The notes: generated by a model not told the origin, from the sequence alone. A stretch of 63,589 nt of DNA from Sphingorhabdus sp. EL138 (GCF_945882965.1 NZ_CAMCWY010000016.1:1-63589); one strand, 5' to 3'; shown: positions 51,096 to 60,931, numbered from the stretch's first letter. Program-made: numbers and translations.

Positions 51096-53882
51096 CTACC
51101 CATGTGCGCCAAAATGATTGGCGATAGCTGCCCCGATGCGCAAAACTAGCGCATAGGCATGTTCTATGGGAGCGATGTAAAGCGTTTCTATCTCCGCATA
51201 GGCTTGGGTTTCGCCATCGGGATAATCAGTGGGCGCTAAGACTTGGTAATCGGCAACGTCAGGCAAGGAAACCGGAAAGGCTCGGCGCAGTTGAGTGAGG
51301 GCATCCTCAATTCTGAGCGTGAAGACCATTTCCAGCACGTCGTCCCGACTAATATCATTGGAGCGTGCAAAGGCTGGAAGCTGCACGGCCTTTAAAAACA
51401 TATGCTGGAGGAGTGCCAGGCGCAACGCGTGGAGTGCGCCAAGCGAGCGGCGCAGATCTTCCCTGTCAGATGGCGGCGTCGCTTCCTGCGGAATGTGATC
51501 AAGCAGGCGATGGAGATGTAGCCCATCCACGCGAAGGCGGGACGCGAGCCTTCGAAACACACCCGCCCTGTCATCCTTCGTGAGGTGCTCCGCCAGCGCA
51601 AGGCAGGCGTTAGCGAGATGGTTTTCCGTTCCCCGATAGGGACGGCTTGCCCAATAGGCAGAGTTGAACAACTCTCCATAGGCGGCGACCGATTTGATGC
51701 TGGCCAACCGATCCGCCGCGCGGATCATACGAACAAGAGACTGGCCGCGCCGTGAGGCGGTAAGGACCTCTGCCACGCTCTCCAAATCCTCACTGGCCGC
51801 CGATCCGACACCTGCAAGGATATTCACGGGATAGCCGAGCTGCTGAAGGATTGCGTTGTGGGGAATTGCGCGGATCTGCCGCAGGTTCATATCCCAGTCC
51901 GCCGTTAGGTCTGACTGCCTACGCGACCTTCGAGAGCCCGTTTCATTGAGCAGACCAAGGCCAAAGGCCGTAACGGCTCTGGGATAGGTTTTGGAACCGA
52001 GATGCTCCCGCTGCACACGTCGGATACCGCGATAGAAATCGAGACTAATGTCAGTGCGCGTATAAAACGGGTCATTCTCGGAGCAGGGCGCGGCGATTTC
52101 AACCTCGGCAATGCGGGCAAGTGTTGCCAAGGCCAGGGCGTCGTTGCGGAAGAAGAGATAGCCATCACCGCCCTGAAAGCTAGCTTCGAGTTCCAACCTT
52201 ATGCCGCTTTGGGAAAATTGGGCCCGTGCCCAGCTGCTCATGGGATAATGCAACCGATCTTCAATTGAGGTCGGGTGCGCCCCTCTGCCCATGGACTCGC
52301 CATGCGTATTAAAGATCAGCGCCGAGACGTCTGTCAGGCCATGCCGCGCCATTATGCGCGCTAGGCTGCCGTGCAGCCGCTCAATGGCAAGGGCGGCGGG
52401 AAGCTGTCCCACAAACCGGCCCGCGTCGGAAAAGCCAGTCTGTATTGAGACGCGTCCGCGCACCCGAGCATAGGCTTGGTACATCGGCTCACGAAGCAGG
52501 GCCTCAAGAAACCGCGCCCCATGCTCCATCGCTGTCTCTGTTTCAAATAGGGGCGAGACATCGACTTTCCCGTCAATGCCGAAGAGCTTTGCAAAATACA
52601 GTGCCGAAAGAACCGTCTGCGGCTGCTCACATTCGGCAATGAGCATACGGATGGGCGTATCGGAATCCACATGATGCAGAATTTGCGCCATCGCGATGAA
52701 CTGCCGAACCGCCGTTGTGCTCTCGCTTGCCAGCGCGGCGAAGTTGGACCGCAATGGCCGCACATCTGAAAGCAATTCTCGAAGCCGCTTGAGTGCCGTG
52801 CGACTTCCAAGGTCTAGGGTGTTGTCCGGGTCGATCCGGCGCCGAATGGCATTGTGCAATTGTGATGCGTTGACCCGAAAATGGACCCACCCCATACCCA
52901 GCCCATCGCTCTGCATAGCAGAAGCGAGCGTTATTAGAGCCTTTGCCTGATTCGGGCTCTCGCAGTTTTTTGCCTCCGCTCTCAGTGCATCAATAATAGG
53001 GGCAAGCGACAAAAGCTTTGCGGGATGATCTGCTGTCAAGTGATTGGCCGCGGCAGAGACAGCCTCAGGCTCTGACACATCTCCTGCGAACAACGAGGCC
53101 ATCTGCTGGCTGTGCTCTTCTGCCGCCCGGAGCTGACCGATCAGGGGGTGCTTCGGGGCGGCTGCCTCCAGCATATGTGCATAGAGGCCTAAGCGCTGGG
53201 CTTTTTCAGCGAGCCGATATCTTAAACTTGTTGCCCAACCAATATCGGTGCGGCCATCCATATCATAGCCGACCCAAGTCGCGAGCCGATACGGCTGAGG
53301 CAATAAGTTCCTCCACAAGTCCGGCCAACGACTTGCCGCTGCCTCCAGTGTCGTGTTAACGAGACGGTTGCGCGCGCCCTGTGCGCGTTGCATGGCGGCC
53401 ATTGCTTCTTCATGCTCCCAGTCGAGCGTGACGGCCCGCCGAGGTGTTTCCTCGCATATATCCACTGTGCCGTCTGACATGTTGCTAGCCGCCTGAGCAA
53501 CGGCGTCGCTCTGTGCGCCAGAGAGTAAAAAAGTCGGATGCGCGGTGAAGACAATGTGAAGCAGTGGGCGCTCGACACGATCGGCAAAACGATCAAAATC
53601 ACCCTCTGCCTGGTTCCATATCGCTCGCCATCTGAGGAGATTATCTGCATCCTCCACAGGGCTCAACAGCTGCTGCAGCCGACGTGACCGGCTGTTCAGC
53701 GCTTCGTGATAGAAATCGCTGACTAGCGACCCAATATCCCCCAATGTCAGCGCGCCATTCTCAAGCTCCCGAGAAATGTCATGGCCCAATTGGAATACGG
53801 GGTTGAAGAGCGGCGTCTCTGCGGTCTGCTGATGCAGATACTGGAGCCGGGCGCGTAGGTCACTTATCGTGCTCAATTCCAT
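51096..53882 (-). CDS. Divergent phosphoenolpyruvate-carboxylase-like protein
   Basis: A 928-residue PEPC-family protein, about the usual length. TAHPT with the catalytic-type His115 is kept (VFTAHPTFLL), but the usual Glu after TAHPT is Phe. The family GYSDSxKDAG reads GFSDAGRFVGQLPAALAI, losing the Lys. The glycine-rich loop HGRGGxxGRGGGP reads THGESMGRGAHP. These are key PEP/bicarbonate loops, so ordinary PEP carboxylase activity is doubtful. ATG 53882 with GGAAG upstream is preferred to a GTG at 53975. It stands alone between convergent kdgK and a downstream antiporter. Confidence 0.8.
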   Translation of the reverse strand: MELSTISDLRARLQYLHQQTAETPLFNPVFQLGHDISRELENGALTLGDIGSLVSDFYHEALNSRSRRLQQLLSPVEDADNLLRWRAIWNQAEGDFDRFADRVERPLLHIVFTAHPTFLLSGAQSDAVAQAASNMSDGTVDICEETPRRAVTLDWEHEEAMAAMQRAQGARNRLVNTTLEAAASRWPDLWRNLLPQPYRLATWVGYDMDGRTDIGWATSLRYRLAEKAQRLGLYAHMLEAAAPKHPLIGQLRAAEEHSQQMASLFAGDVSEPEAVSAAANHLTADHPAKLLSLAPIIDALRAEAKNCESPNQAKALITLASAMQSDGLGMGWVHFRVNASQLHNAIRRRIDPDNTLDLGSRTALKRLRELLSDVRPLRSNFAALASESTTAVRQFIAMAQILHHVDSDTPIRMLIAECEQPQTVLSALYFAKLFGIDGKVDVSPLFETETAMEHGARFLEALLREPMYQAYARVRGRVSIQTGFSDAGRFVGQLPAALAIERLHGSLARIMARHGLTDVSALIFNTHGESMGRGAHPTSIEDRLHYPMSSWARAQFSQSGIRLELEASFQGGDGYLFFRNDALALATLARIAEVEIAAPCSENDPFYTRTDISLDFYRGIRRVQREHLGSKTYPRAVTAFGLGLLNETGSRRSRRQSDLTADWDMNLRQIRAIPHNAILQQLGYPVNILAGVGSAASEDLESVAEVLTASRRGQSLVRMIRAADRLASIKSVAAYGELFNSAYWASRPYRGTENHLANACLALAEHLTKDDRAGVFRRLASRLRVDGLHLHRLLDHIPQEATPPSDREDLRRSLGALHALRLALLQHMFLKAVQLPAFARSNDISRDDVLEMVFTLRIEDALTQLRRAFPVSLPDVADYQVLAPTDYPDGETQAYAEIETLYIAPIEHAYALVLRIGAAIANHFGAHG

Positions 53883-54240
53883 GTTGCCACTACTTCCCAA
53901 CACTGCTTTCCGACCTAACGTTGGTAAGCTTTTCCGTCTGTTAATCAATGGCTGTGCATACCAATTCAGAGCCACAGACGTCAGGCGAGCTGCTGCGGGT
54001 CAGTAACTAGAATTCAGACGCTAGCGTTGCCATTTTGGTAAGCATGAATTGTCTGAACTTCGAAAAGGATGGCAGCGCCACTTCGGCTCGCCTCAAAAAA
54101 ATCGAACAGCGGATCAATGCGCCGAGTAATGGCCTGACAACGGTGTGATATCGAAAGCCCGCTCCGACGCAGCACTCCTTATTAGCGTTAGAACCCATAT
54201 AGACGCGACTTCAATATTCAGTTCATAGAAAGGCGGCGGT
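53883..54240. other. Intergenic stretch
   Basis: 358 bp upstream of the PEPC-like gene and downstream of the antiporter. If the alternative GTG start of the PEPC-like gene is used, 93 bp of it is coding. A 34-codon plus-strand frame from ATG 54043 (MNCLNFEKDGSATSARLKKI and on) has protein-like composition but no family. Nothing else is supported. Confidence 0.5.
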
Positions 54241-55617
54241 TCAATCGGCGAGAACCACATCCTTTTTACCCAGTGCCCCTAGTTCGCCTGATTCACGAGC
54301 TTTTCGGCCGTATACTAACTCGAACAATGGGCTTGCCATCATCGTGGTGACAATCGCCATAAGCACCAGCATTGAGAACAATGTCGGTCCTATTATGCCT
54401 TTTTGCAGGCCGATGTTGATAATGATGAGTTCCATTAAACCACGCGAGTTCATCAGAGCACCGATACCCAAAGCGGTGCGATTGTCTTCGCCTGCAACCC
54501 GCGCCGCGACGTAGCAAGCACCAAATTTTGCGACGATTGATCCCGCCAGAATTACCAGTGCGATCAGCAGCAACGGAACCGTGTTGACCATATCCATGCG
54601 AGTGTTGAGCCCAGAATAGGTGAAGAACATCGGCAGCAATAGAACGACTGCAAGCGGTTCAACCTTTTTCTTTAACTCTTCAACAAAAAGGCCGCGGGGC
54701 ATAACCACTCCCAGAATGAAGCCGCCGAAAATTGCATGGATCCCAACTGCGTCCATGATGAACGCTGAAAGACAGAATGCAGCGATGGTTATGCCAAGCA
54801 TAGTCATGCTCATTTCGCCCTCGCGCTCGACCATCCGGCCCAGCGGCGCGAAAATTTTGCGACCAAACAGGATGATAAATGTCGCGTAGAGCAGCCCACC
54901 ACCGATTGCGAGAACGGCAACTCCGGGACCCGCGCCAAAGGTTGCCAGCACCACTGCCAGCACACACCAGGATACAGCGTCGTCAAATGCACCAGCCGCA
55001 AGCGACAATGTACCGAGCGAAGTTTTTGCCAATCCGCGTTCATTGATAATGCGCGCTAACATCGGAAATGCGGTAAGCGCGATGCAGGCTCCCATGAACA
55101 AAGTCGCGCTTGATTGCGAAATTCCTGGTGTAAATAGACCCGGAACAGTTAGCAGCCATGGGGTTATCAATACTGCAATCAAAAACGGAGCCGCAATGCC
55201 AGCTAACGATACGCTTATCGCGCTCTTTGCTTTCGATTTGAAATGGTCAAGTTGCAAGGTTGTGCCTACCAAAAACATGTACAGACCGACGCCAAGTTGT
55301 GCGCCCGCATAAAGTACGTTTTTAGTTGGTCCGGGGAAAACCGTTGCCTGTGCATCAGCCAAAAAATAGCCAAATAATGATGGCCCGAGGATCACGCCCG
55401 CGATCATTTCACCAACAACCTGAGGTTGCCCCAGAAACTTTTGGCCCAGTTTGCCGACGATCCGGCAGGTTAGTATGATGATGGCTAACTGCAGAAAGAA
55501 GTGGACGCTAAAATCTGTTGGCGTGAAGCTACTAGTAGTCGCGGCCTGGGCAGGGCCATTAGGATCCAGCACTTTGGAAAGCGTATCTATTGCGCCTGCT
55601 AACAATTCAGAAAACAT
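54241..55617 (-). CDS. CPA2-family cation:proton antiporter (Kef/NapA type)
   Basis: A 458-residue membrane protein with about 12-13 segments. QPQVVGEMIAGVILGPSLFG is the hallmark of Kef-type transporters. SLAAGAFDDAVSWCVLA carries the Asp-Asp pair of electrogenic CPA2 exchangers. MNSRGLMELIIINIGL is the other family block. There is no TrkA-N domain, so it is not a full KefB/C. ATG 55617 follows GGAGGG by 7 bases. Likely a Na+ or K+/H+ exchanger for pH or ion balance; unrelated to the glycan genes. Confidence 0.9.
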   Translation of the reverse strand: MFSELLAGAIDTLSKVLDPNGPAQAATTSSFTPTDFSVHFFLQLAIIILTCRIVGKLGQKFLGQPQVVGEMIAGVILGPSLFGYFLADAQATVFPGPTKNVLYAGAQLGVGLYMFLVGTTLQLDHFKSKAKSAISVSLAGIAAPFLIAVLITPWLLTVPGLFTPGISQSSATLFMGACIALTAFPMLARIINERGLAKTSLGTLSLAAGAFDDAVSWCVLAVVLATFGAGPGVAVLAIGGGLLYATFIILFGRKIFAPLGRMVEREGEMSMTMLGITIAAFCLSAFIMDAVGIHAIFGGFILGVVMPRGLFVEELKKKVEPLAVVLLLPMFFTYSGLNTRMDMVNTVPLLLIALVILAGSIVAKFGACYVAARVAGEDNRTALGIGALMNSRGLMELIIINIGLQKGIIGPTLFSMLVLMAIVTTMMASPLFELVYGRKARESGELGALGKKDVVLAD

Positions 55618-56236
55618 ACCATTCACCCTCCATGGATCTGAAACGCTCATAAGTAGATCCACATTTATTGATCGTGTGTGGACCGGAAACATTGCCGTAA
55701 GGCAACACAGAACACGCTAGCAATAGCACGGCATAGTGCATTATTTTGGTACTGTGGTGGAAAAGTAATAAGGTAGCACGCAATTCAGAAGTGCTGGGAC
55801 GCCTTTCCACACGCTCTCTGGCGTTCGACCCTTTCCGGAATTATTCTGCCTTCAGGCTGTTCCGAGGCGCAGGCAGTTGCCCTTTTGTAGCCGTTAATTG
55901 TCTGCACACAGCTTATCCTGACCCGGCTAAATGTGCAACTTATCGGCCTTCGTTGGCCTGCCTTGACCATTTACCGATTTTCAAGGGCTGCCCCCTTTTT
56001 GATCGACTATAGGAAGCGGTTGATTGTCGCTTCTGGAACGCCTTCGACATTAAGGGCCTAAATCGCGGGGATCAGGTTGTAACCAAGCTCATACGCAAGG
56101 TTGCTTGCCGGTTTGAACGTTCATGATGGCAAGGTGACCAGCCAAGCCGTTGCAGAAAGCCTCAATCTCGAATTTGTCGCACCCGCAACCGCGCTCGCTG
56201 CGTGACTTGACCGCGCGCCGGTGCTAACGGCACCGC
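55618..56236. other. Intergenic stretch with a gene fossil
   Basis: 619 bp between divergent genes. Nothing coding is supported in 55618-56030. From about 56030 the plus strand carries the decayed alanine-dehydrogenase tail listed separately. At 56220-56234 lies the inverted repeat GGTGC-N5-GCACC, just before the next start codon. Confidence 0.6.
56083..56205 (+). pseudogene. Alanine dehydrogenase C-terminal fossil
   Basis: After an in-frame stop at 56080-56082 the frame reads LLAGLNVHDGKVTSQAVAES followed by LNLEFVAPATALAA and a stop. This matches the end of alanine dehydrogenases ('l..GLNvh.GkVTy.aVAealgl.y.p...al'). Further upstream, past two stops, TPSTLRA resembles 'RTSTlAL' of the same enzyme. 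There is no start codon for the fragment. Only a shortened, broken 3' end of ald remains. Confidence 0.6.
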
Positions 56237-57253
56237 ATGGGTAAAGAAGGACGCATTACTGCGCATCAGATTGCGGCGATGCTTGGGGTGTCACAGCCGA
56301 CAGTATCGCGCGCCTTGCGTGGTGATAAGCAAGTCGCCGAAACCACGCGCGCGCGAATTGTCGCACTGGCCAATGAGCTCAATTATTCCGTTGACCACAA
56401 TGCCCTTCGCCTGCGCACACAGCAAACCAATTCCATCGCGCTCGTCATTTTGTGTAGGCGCGGCGAGAACAAAGCGAATATCAACCCGTTTTATCTGTCG
56501 CTGCTCGGTTGCATCGCGGCATCGGCATCCGAACGCGGTTATAATCTGATTATCTCTTTTCAGGATTCCCCCGCCAACTTCTTTGCCAACTACACGGGCA
56601 GCCGGCAGGCCGATGGCCTCATCGTCATCGGCAGCGGGCAGAATGTCGAAGGCTGGCAGTTTTTTGGCGAATATGCGCGGCGCGAGACCCCAATGATCTG
56701 CTGGGGCGCGAGCAAAGAAGACCTTATTTCTGTTAAAAGCGACAATGTCCAAGGCGCGCGGCTGGCGATTGACCATTTGCTGCAAAACGGTTGTAAGCAT
56801 ATTGCATATATCGGCCCGACCAACAGCGAACAGCCGCAGTTTCAGGATCGGCTGACGACATATATGGACGAAATGGCCAATAAGGCTATGCAGCCCATTT
56901 GTCCGCCCCTGCCCGAAAATGCCGTGCGGGAGGACCAAGGCTATGCCGCGGTCAAGGGCCTGATCCAGGACAAAATCGCGTTCGATAGTTTGTTTTGTGC
57001 AAACGACTTTATCGCGCTGGGCGCCATGCGGGCGCTTGACGAGCACAGCATTGTCATTGGCAAGAATGTCCGCGTTATCGGCTTTGATGGCATCGCAACG
57101 GGCGCCTATGCGCAACCGCCGCTTACGACAATCGAGCAAGATTACGTCCAAGCCGGCGAAATGCTCGTGGAGGCGTTGATCGCTGTGTTGAACGGCGAAA
57201 GGCCCAACACCACTCCTGTTTCGGTAAAGTTACTTAGGCGCGGAACAGCCTAG
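56237..57253 (+). CDS. Orphan LacI-family regulator
   Basis: A 338-residue LacI protein: HTH AHQIAAMLGVSQPTVSRALRG, sensor with CANDFIALGAMRAL and VIGFDGIATGA. The ATG at 56237 is fixed by the HTH beginning 8 residues later, yet it has no Shine-Dalgarno sequence: the preceding bases form the inverted repeat GGTGC-TAACG-GCACC. It may be leaderless or self-regulated. No obvious target gene adjoins it, since only a fossil precedes it and the ccm operon follows after 425 bp, so its ligand is unknown. Confidence 0.88.
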   Translation: MGKEGRITAHQIAAMLGVSQPTVSRALRGDKQVAETTRARIVALANELNYSVDHNALRLRTQQTNSIALVILCRRGENKANINPFYLSLLGCIAASASERGYNLIISFQDSPANFFANYTGSRQADGLIVIGSGQNVEGWQFFGEYARRETPMICWGASKEDLISVKSDNVQGARLAIDHLLQNGCKHIAYIGPTNSEQPQFQDRLTTYMDEMANKAMQPICPPLPENAVREDQGYAAVKGLIQDKIAFDSLFCANDFIALGAMRALDEHSIVIGKNVRVIGFDGIATGAYAQPPLTTIEQDYVQAGEMLVEALIAVLNGERPNTTPVSVKLLRRGTA

Positions 57254-57678
57254 GGTCTGCCTTTTTCTTGCGTGCGCCTCATTTGAGTGCGAAACCGCGA
57301 CGCAAACCAAACCTCAAAACGAGATGCAACAGATAAGGCTGACGGGAACTTAGATGTCATTGAAGTGGGAAAATGGGATCATGGCACGCAGTTATTCTAG
57401 CGGTATGTTGCAAGGGCTGCCCAGATGAGGATCCCAAGCATTCTGCTGTGGCACGATGAATGTCTTTTACAACCGCTAGCGCGGAAGGCTTTGAGTGTTT
57501 TGTGTGATGAAGGATCTTTGCTTGCCACGCTCGTGGCGGCAATAGCTTAGCTGCATATGACATAATGCATGTCGCAGTAGATACTTGCAGCCTACGCGCT
57601 TTGCGTCATATTGAAAATGCAGATGATCGTAAATCCATTGGCGTAACGTTTTAGCGATGCTAAAGGCGCTGACTAATC
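57254..57678. other. Intergenic stretch before the ccm operon
   Basis: 425 bp. A 41-codon plus-strand frame from ATG 57425 to TAG 57548-57550 (starting MRIPSILLWHDECLLQPLAR) has protein-like composition but no recognised family or ribosome site; probably chance or a fossil. The ccm promoter should lie in the last 150 bp. I see no convincing -35/-10 pair. Confidence 0.5.
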
Positions 57679-58395
57679 ATGCATCGCTTCGCCAATCCCG
57701 CCCGATTCTTGCGTATTGCAAAGCCGCTTACCCCGGCATTGTTCTGGCCAGGGCTGTTGCTCACATTATTTGCATGCATATGGGGCTTGTTTTTTACCCC
57801 GACCGAACGGTTAATGGGCGATACCGTCAAAATCCTTTTCGTCCATGTTCCCGCCGCATGGCTTAGTATGGGGGGATGGACGGGCATTGCGATTGCAAGC
57901 ATTGTGCAATTGGTATGGCGGCACCCGTTGGCGGGCGTTGCGGCGCGTGCCATCGCCGTTCCTGGCGCTACCTTTGCGGCGATCTGCCTTATTACAGGTT
58001 CCATCTGGGGAAGGCCGACATGGGGCACTTGGTGGGTCTGGGATGGTCGCCTGACGTCGATGTTAGTGCTGTTTTTCCTATATCTTGGCTACATCGCGCT
58101 GTCTAATGCCTCAAGCGAGAAAGGCGACACGAGCCGCGTTGCTGCTGTGTTTGGTGTCATTGGCGCGATCAATATCCCGATCATCAACCGTTCAGTTATC
58201 TGGTGGGAAAGCCAGCATCAAAAGGCGAGCATTACCTTTAGTGGCTCATCCATAGACTCGGCTTATCTGGCGCCATTGTTTGTTGCTGTCGCGGGTTTCA
58301 GCCTTTTGTTCGGAGCGCTTGTCCTGATGCGGATGCGCGCAGCACTGGCGGAGATGCGGATTGAAGCGCGGATGCGCCGGATGGCGGAAGGCTGA
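57679..58395 (+). CDS. ccmC: Haem exporter subunit CcmC
   Basis: A 238-residue inner-membrane protein with six segments. The tryptophan-rich WWD motif is present as WGTWWVWDGRLTS, flanked by His residues in VHVPAAWLS and ESQHQKAS that ligate haem. It delivers haem to CcmE. It is first visible gene of ccmCDEFGHI. ccmA and ccmB are not in front of it here. Its stop overlaps the ccmD start (TGATG). Confidence 0.97.
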   Translation: MHRFANPARFLRIAKPLTPALFWPGLLLTLFACIWGLFFTPTERLMGDTVKILFVHVPAAWLSMGGWTGIAIASIVQLVWRHPLAGVAARAIAVPGATFAAICLITGSIWGRPTWGTWWVWDGRLTSMLVLFFLYLGYIALSNASSEKGDTSRVAAVFGVIGAINIPIINRSVIWWESQHQKASITFSGSSIDSAYLAPLFVAVAGFSLLFGALVLMRMRAALAEMRIEARMRRMAEG

Positions 58396-58526
58396 TGCCG
58401 CACGCTCCTTTCGTCATCGCGTCATTCGCTGTTACCGGCGTCGGCATGCTTTGGCTTGTCCTTTCGAGCTATCTTTCCATGTGCCGGGCTGAGGCTTCGG
58501 CAGATGCATTGCGGGAGCAGCCATGA
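58395..58526 (+). CDS. ccmD: Haem exporter accessory protein CcmD
   Basis: A 43-residue protein easily missed by size filters. It begins MPHAPFVIASFAVTGVGMLW, has one membrane segment and ends in a short charged tail. Length, single segment and position between ccmC and ccmE are those of CcmD, which helps release holo-CcmE. Both ends overlap neighbours (TGATG with ccmC, ATGA with ccmE). Confidence 0.93.
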   Translation: MPHAPFVIASFAVTGVGMLWLVLSSYLSMCRAEASADALREQP

Positions 58527-58972
58527 AACCTAAACATCAACGCTTGTTATTGGCATTGATCGCTGTGGTGGCATTGGTGAGCGCGGGGCTGATTGCGGCC
58601 TCTGCCTTGCGCGAGGAAGCATCGTATTTCTATACGCCCACAACTTTGGCAGCCGCTAATGTAGAGCCCGGAAAGGCCATCCGCTTAGGCGGCATGGTGC
58701 AAAAGGGGTCCATCGTGCGTGGCGGCGACGGCGTATCAATAACCTTCATTGTGCAGGACCAAGAACGCAGTCAGAAGGTCGCTTATCGCGGGATTACCCC
58801 TGACCTGTTTGTCGAAGGCTCTGGCGTCGTTGCCGATGGCCGCCTTAGGCCTGACCGCGTGTTTGTCGCCGAAAGTTTGCTGGCGAAACATGACGAAAAC
58901 TACGTGCCCAAGGAATTGGCGGACATTGATATGAACGCGGCCGCCTATACGAAGGACACGCTTGCACCATGA
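58523..58972 (+). CDS. ccmE: Haem chaperone CcmE
   Basis: A 149-residue periplasmic protein anchored by one N-terminal segment (about 8-28). The OB-fold contains RLGGMVQKGSI and VEGSGVVADGRL. The covalent haem-binding motif HxxxY is His123-Tyr127 in AKHDENYVPKEL. It carries haem from CcmC to CcmF. Start overlaps the ccmD stop. Confidence 0.97.
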   Translation: MKPKHQRLLLALIAVVALVSAGLIAASALREEASYFYTPTTLAAANVEPGKAIRLGGMVQKGSIVRGGDGVSITFIVQDQERSQKVAYRGITPDLFVEGSGVVADGRLRPDRVFVAESLLAKHDENYVPKELADIDMNAAAYTKDTLAP

Positions 58973-58999
58973 CGACATTGGCAAAATGAGGGCTTTTAC

Positions 59000-60931
59000 A
59001 TGATTGCAGAAGCCGGATTAGCGGCACTTTGGCTCGCGGCGTCGATGGCGCTTATTCAGTTCATTGCTGGGTTAACGTTGTTGCGCGCTTGCAATGGGCT
59101 GCTGGTGCCGCTCATAAAACCTGCTGCGTATGTGCAGGGTGCCTTGTGTACCTTTGCGTTCTTCACACTTATGTGGTTGTTTTATGTTACTGATTTGTCT
59201 GTGCTTTTGGTCGCAAACAACAGCCATATTGATAAGCCGCTCATTTTCAAACTCGCTGGCACTTGGGGTAATCATGAAGGCTCAATGCTTTTATGGGTAA
59301 CGATATTGTCTGTTTCCGGCTCTGCGATTGCATTTCTGGAAAAACGTATTGAGGCAAAGACGCTTTCCGCCACCTTGGCCGTGCAAGGTTTTCTTGCACT
59401 TGGTTTTTTTGCGTTTTTGCTGTTTTCCTCAAACCCCTTTGAACGTCTTGTTCCTGCGCCGATAGCGGGTGCTGGCCTCAACCCGTTACTTCAGGACGTG
59501 GGCCTCGCGTTCCACCCGCCAACATTATATTTCGGCTATGTGGGCCTTTCGATCGCATTCTCTTTCGCGGTTGGCGCATTGCTGACCAATCAGGTCGGGC
59601 CAGCCTTCGCCCGTGCTATGCGGCCATGGGTGTTGGGCGCATGGATTTTCCTGACTATTGGTATCGCTGCAGGCAGTTATTGGGCCTATTACGAGTTGGG
59701 CTGGGGTGGCTGGTGGTTTTGGGATCCAGTTGAAAACGCATCGCTTATGCCTTGGCTCGCGGCGACTGCCCTGTTGCATTCGGTCAGCGTTCTTGCATCG
59801 CGCAACGCGTTACGCGCGTGGACCATCATGCTTGCTCTGGTGGCCTTTGCGATGTCGATGGCAGGCACGTTCCTTGTGCGCTCTGGCATATTAACCAGCG
59901 TTCATGCCTTTGCCGTCGACCCGGAACGTGGCTCGTTCATTCTAGCGCTGATGCTTCTTTACACTGGCCTTGCGTTTGTCATTTTTGCCTTGTGTATCGG
60001 GACGGTAAAGCAGGGTGAACCTTTCCAACTGCTCAGCCGTGAAGGTGGAATTGTCGCAAATAACATATTCCTCAGTGTTATTTTGGCCGTCGTGTTGATT
60101 GGAACGCTCTACCCACTTGCGGCAGAGGCAGTGGGCGACAAGATATCCGTCGGCCCGCCATATTTTAACAAGGCGACGGTTCCGATCGCCGTCCTTTTGA
60201 TGCTGGCTTTGTTGGTGGGGCCCCTATTGCGGTGGCGCCGCGATGATCTCGGCCGTCTAAAATATTGGTTCATTGGTGCCGCGGCCATCCTATTGATGAG
60301 TTGCCTTGCTATATGGAAATGTGCCCCAGAAATCGGCATATTCCCGCTTTTGGGTATCGCATTGTCCATCGCCCTCGCAGTAGCGGCATGGATGCCGCTT
60401 AGGGGCCGCAAGCTGCTGCGAACGCCTGCACCGGTATTTGGCATGGTCATCGCGCATTTTGGTTTAGCTGTCAGTGTATTTGGCATGGCAGCGGAATCAG
60501 GCTTTTCGTCTGAAACCCTAACTGCGCTCGCACCTGGCGAAAGCGCGAAGGTCGCTGGTTGGGAAGTTAAGCTTAACGACGTCAACCCCATTGCCGGTGA
60601 CAATTGGGTTGCGGTAGAAGGCGATATGGTAGCTGCAAAAAATGGCAATGAATTCGTGCTTCATCCGCAGTCACGCCACTTCTTCACGCCTCCAATGCAG
60701 ACGAGCGAGGCGGCGTTGCTGACCCGATGGAATGGCCAATTATATGCCGTTATTGCCCAGCCCGACCAAGAGGGTGATGGCCGCTGGCAGGTGCGTTTAT
60801 GGTGGAAACCGTTCGTGACGTTCATTTGGTTCGGTGCATTATTGATTGCTCTCGGCGGCGCTATTGCGCTTTTGGGTCGCATGTTCCGTCCGACCAAAAA
60901 ACTAGCTAGAAACGCGTGGCAAGCCGAATGA
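59000..60931 (+). CDS. ccmF: Cytochrome c haem lyase subunit CcmF
   Basis: A 643-residue membrane protein of normal length. The WWD domain reads GWGGWWFWDPVENASLMPWL. Haem-ligand histidines lie in NNSHIDKP, TWGNHEGSMLLW and LLHSVSVL. It ligates haem to apocytochromes together with CcmH and CcmI. It starts 27 bp after ccmE, the only real gap in the operon. Confidence 0.97.
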   Translation: MIAEAGLAALWLAASMALIQFIAGLTLLRACNGLLVPLIKPAAYVQGALCTFAFFTLMWLFYVTDLSVLLVANNSHIDKPLIFKLAGTWGNHEGSMLLWVTILSVSGSAIAFLEKRIEAKTLSATLAVQGFLALGFFAFLLFSSNPFERLVPAPIAGAGLNPLLQDVGLAFHPPTLYFGYVGLSIAFSFAVGALLTNQVGPAFARAMRPWVLGAWIFLTIGIAAGSYWAYYELGWGGWWFWDPVENASLMPWLAATALLHSVSVLASRNALRAWTIMLALVAFAMSMAGTFLVRSGILTSVHAFAVDPERGSFILALMLLYTGLAFVIFALCIGTVKQGEPFQLLSREGGIVANNIFLSVILAVVLIGTLYPLAAEAVGDKISVGPPYFNKATVPIAVLLMLALLVGPLLRWRRDDLGRLKYWFIGAAAILLMSCLAIWKCAPEIGIFPLLGIALSIALAVAAWMPLRGRKLLRTPAPVFGMVIAHFGLAVSVFGMAAESGFSSETLTALAPGESAKVAGWEVKLNDVNPIAGDNWVAVEGDMVAAKNGNEFVLHPQSRHFFTPPMQTSEAALLTRWNGQLYAVIAQPDQEGDGRWQVRLWWKPFVTFIWFGALLIALGGAIALLGRMFRPTKKLARNAWQAE

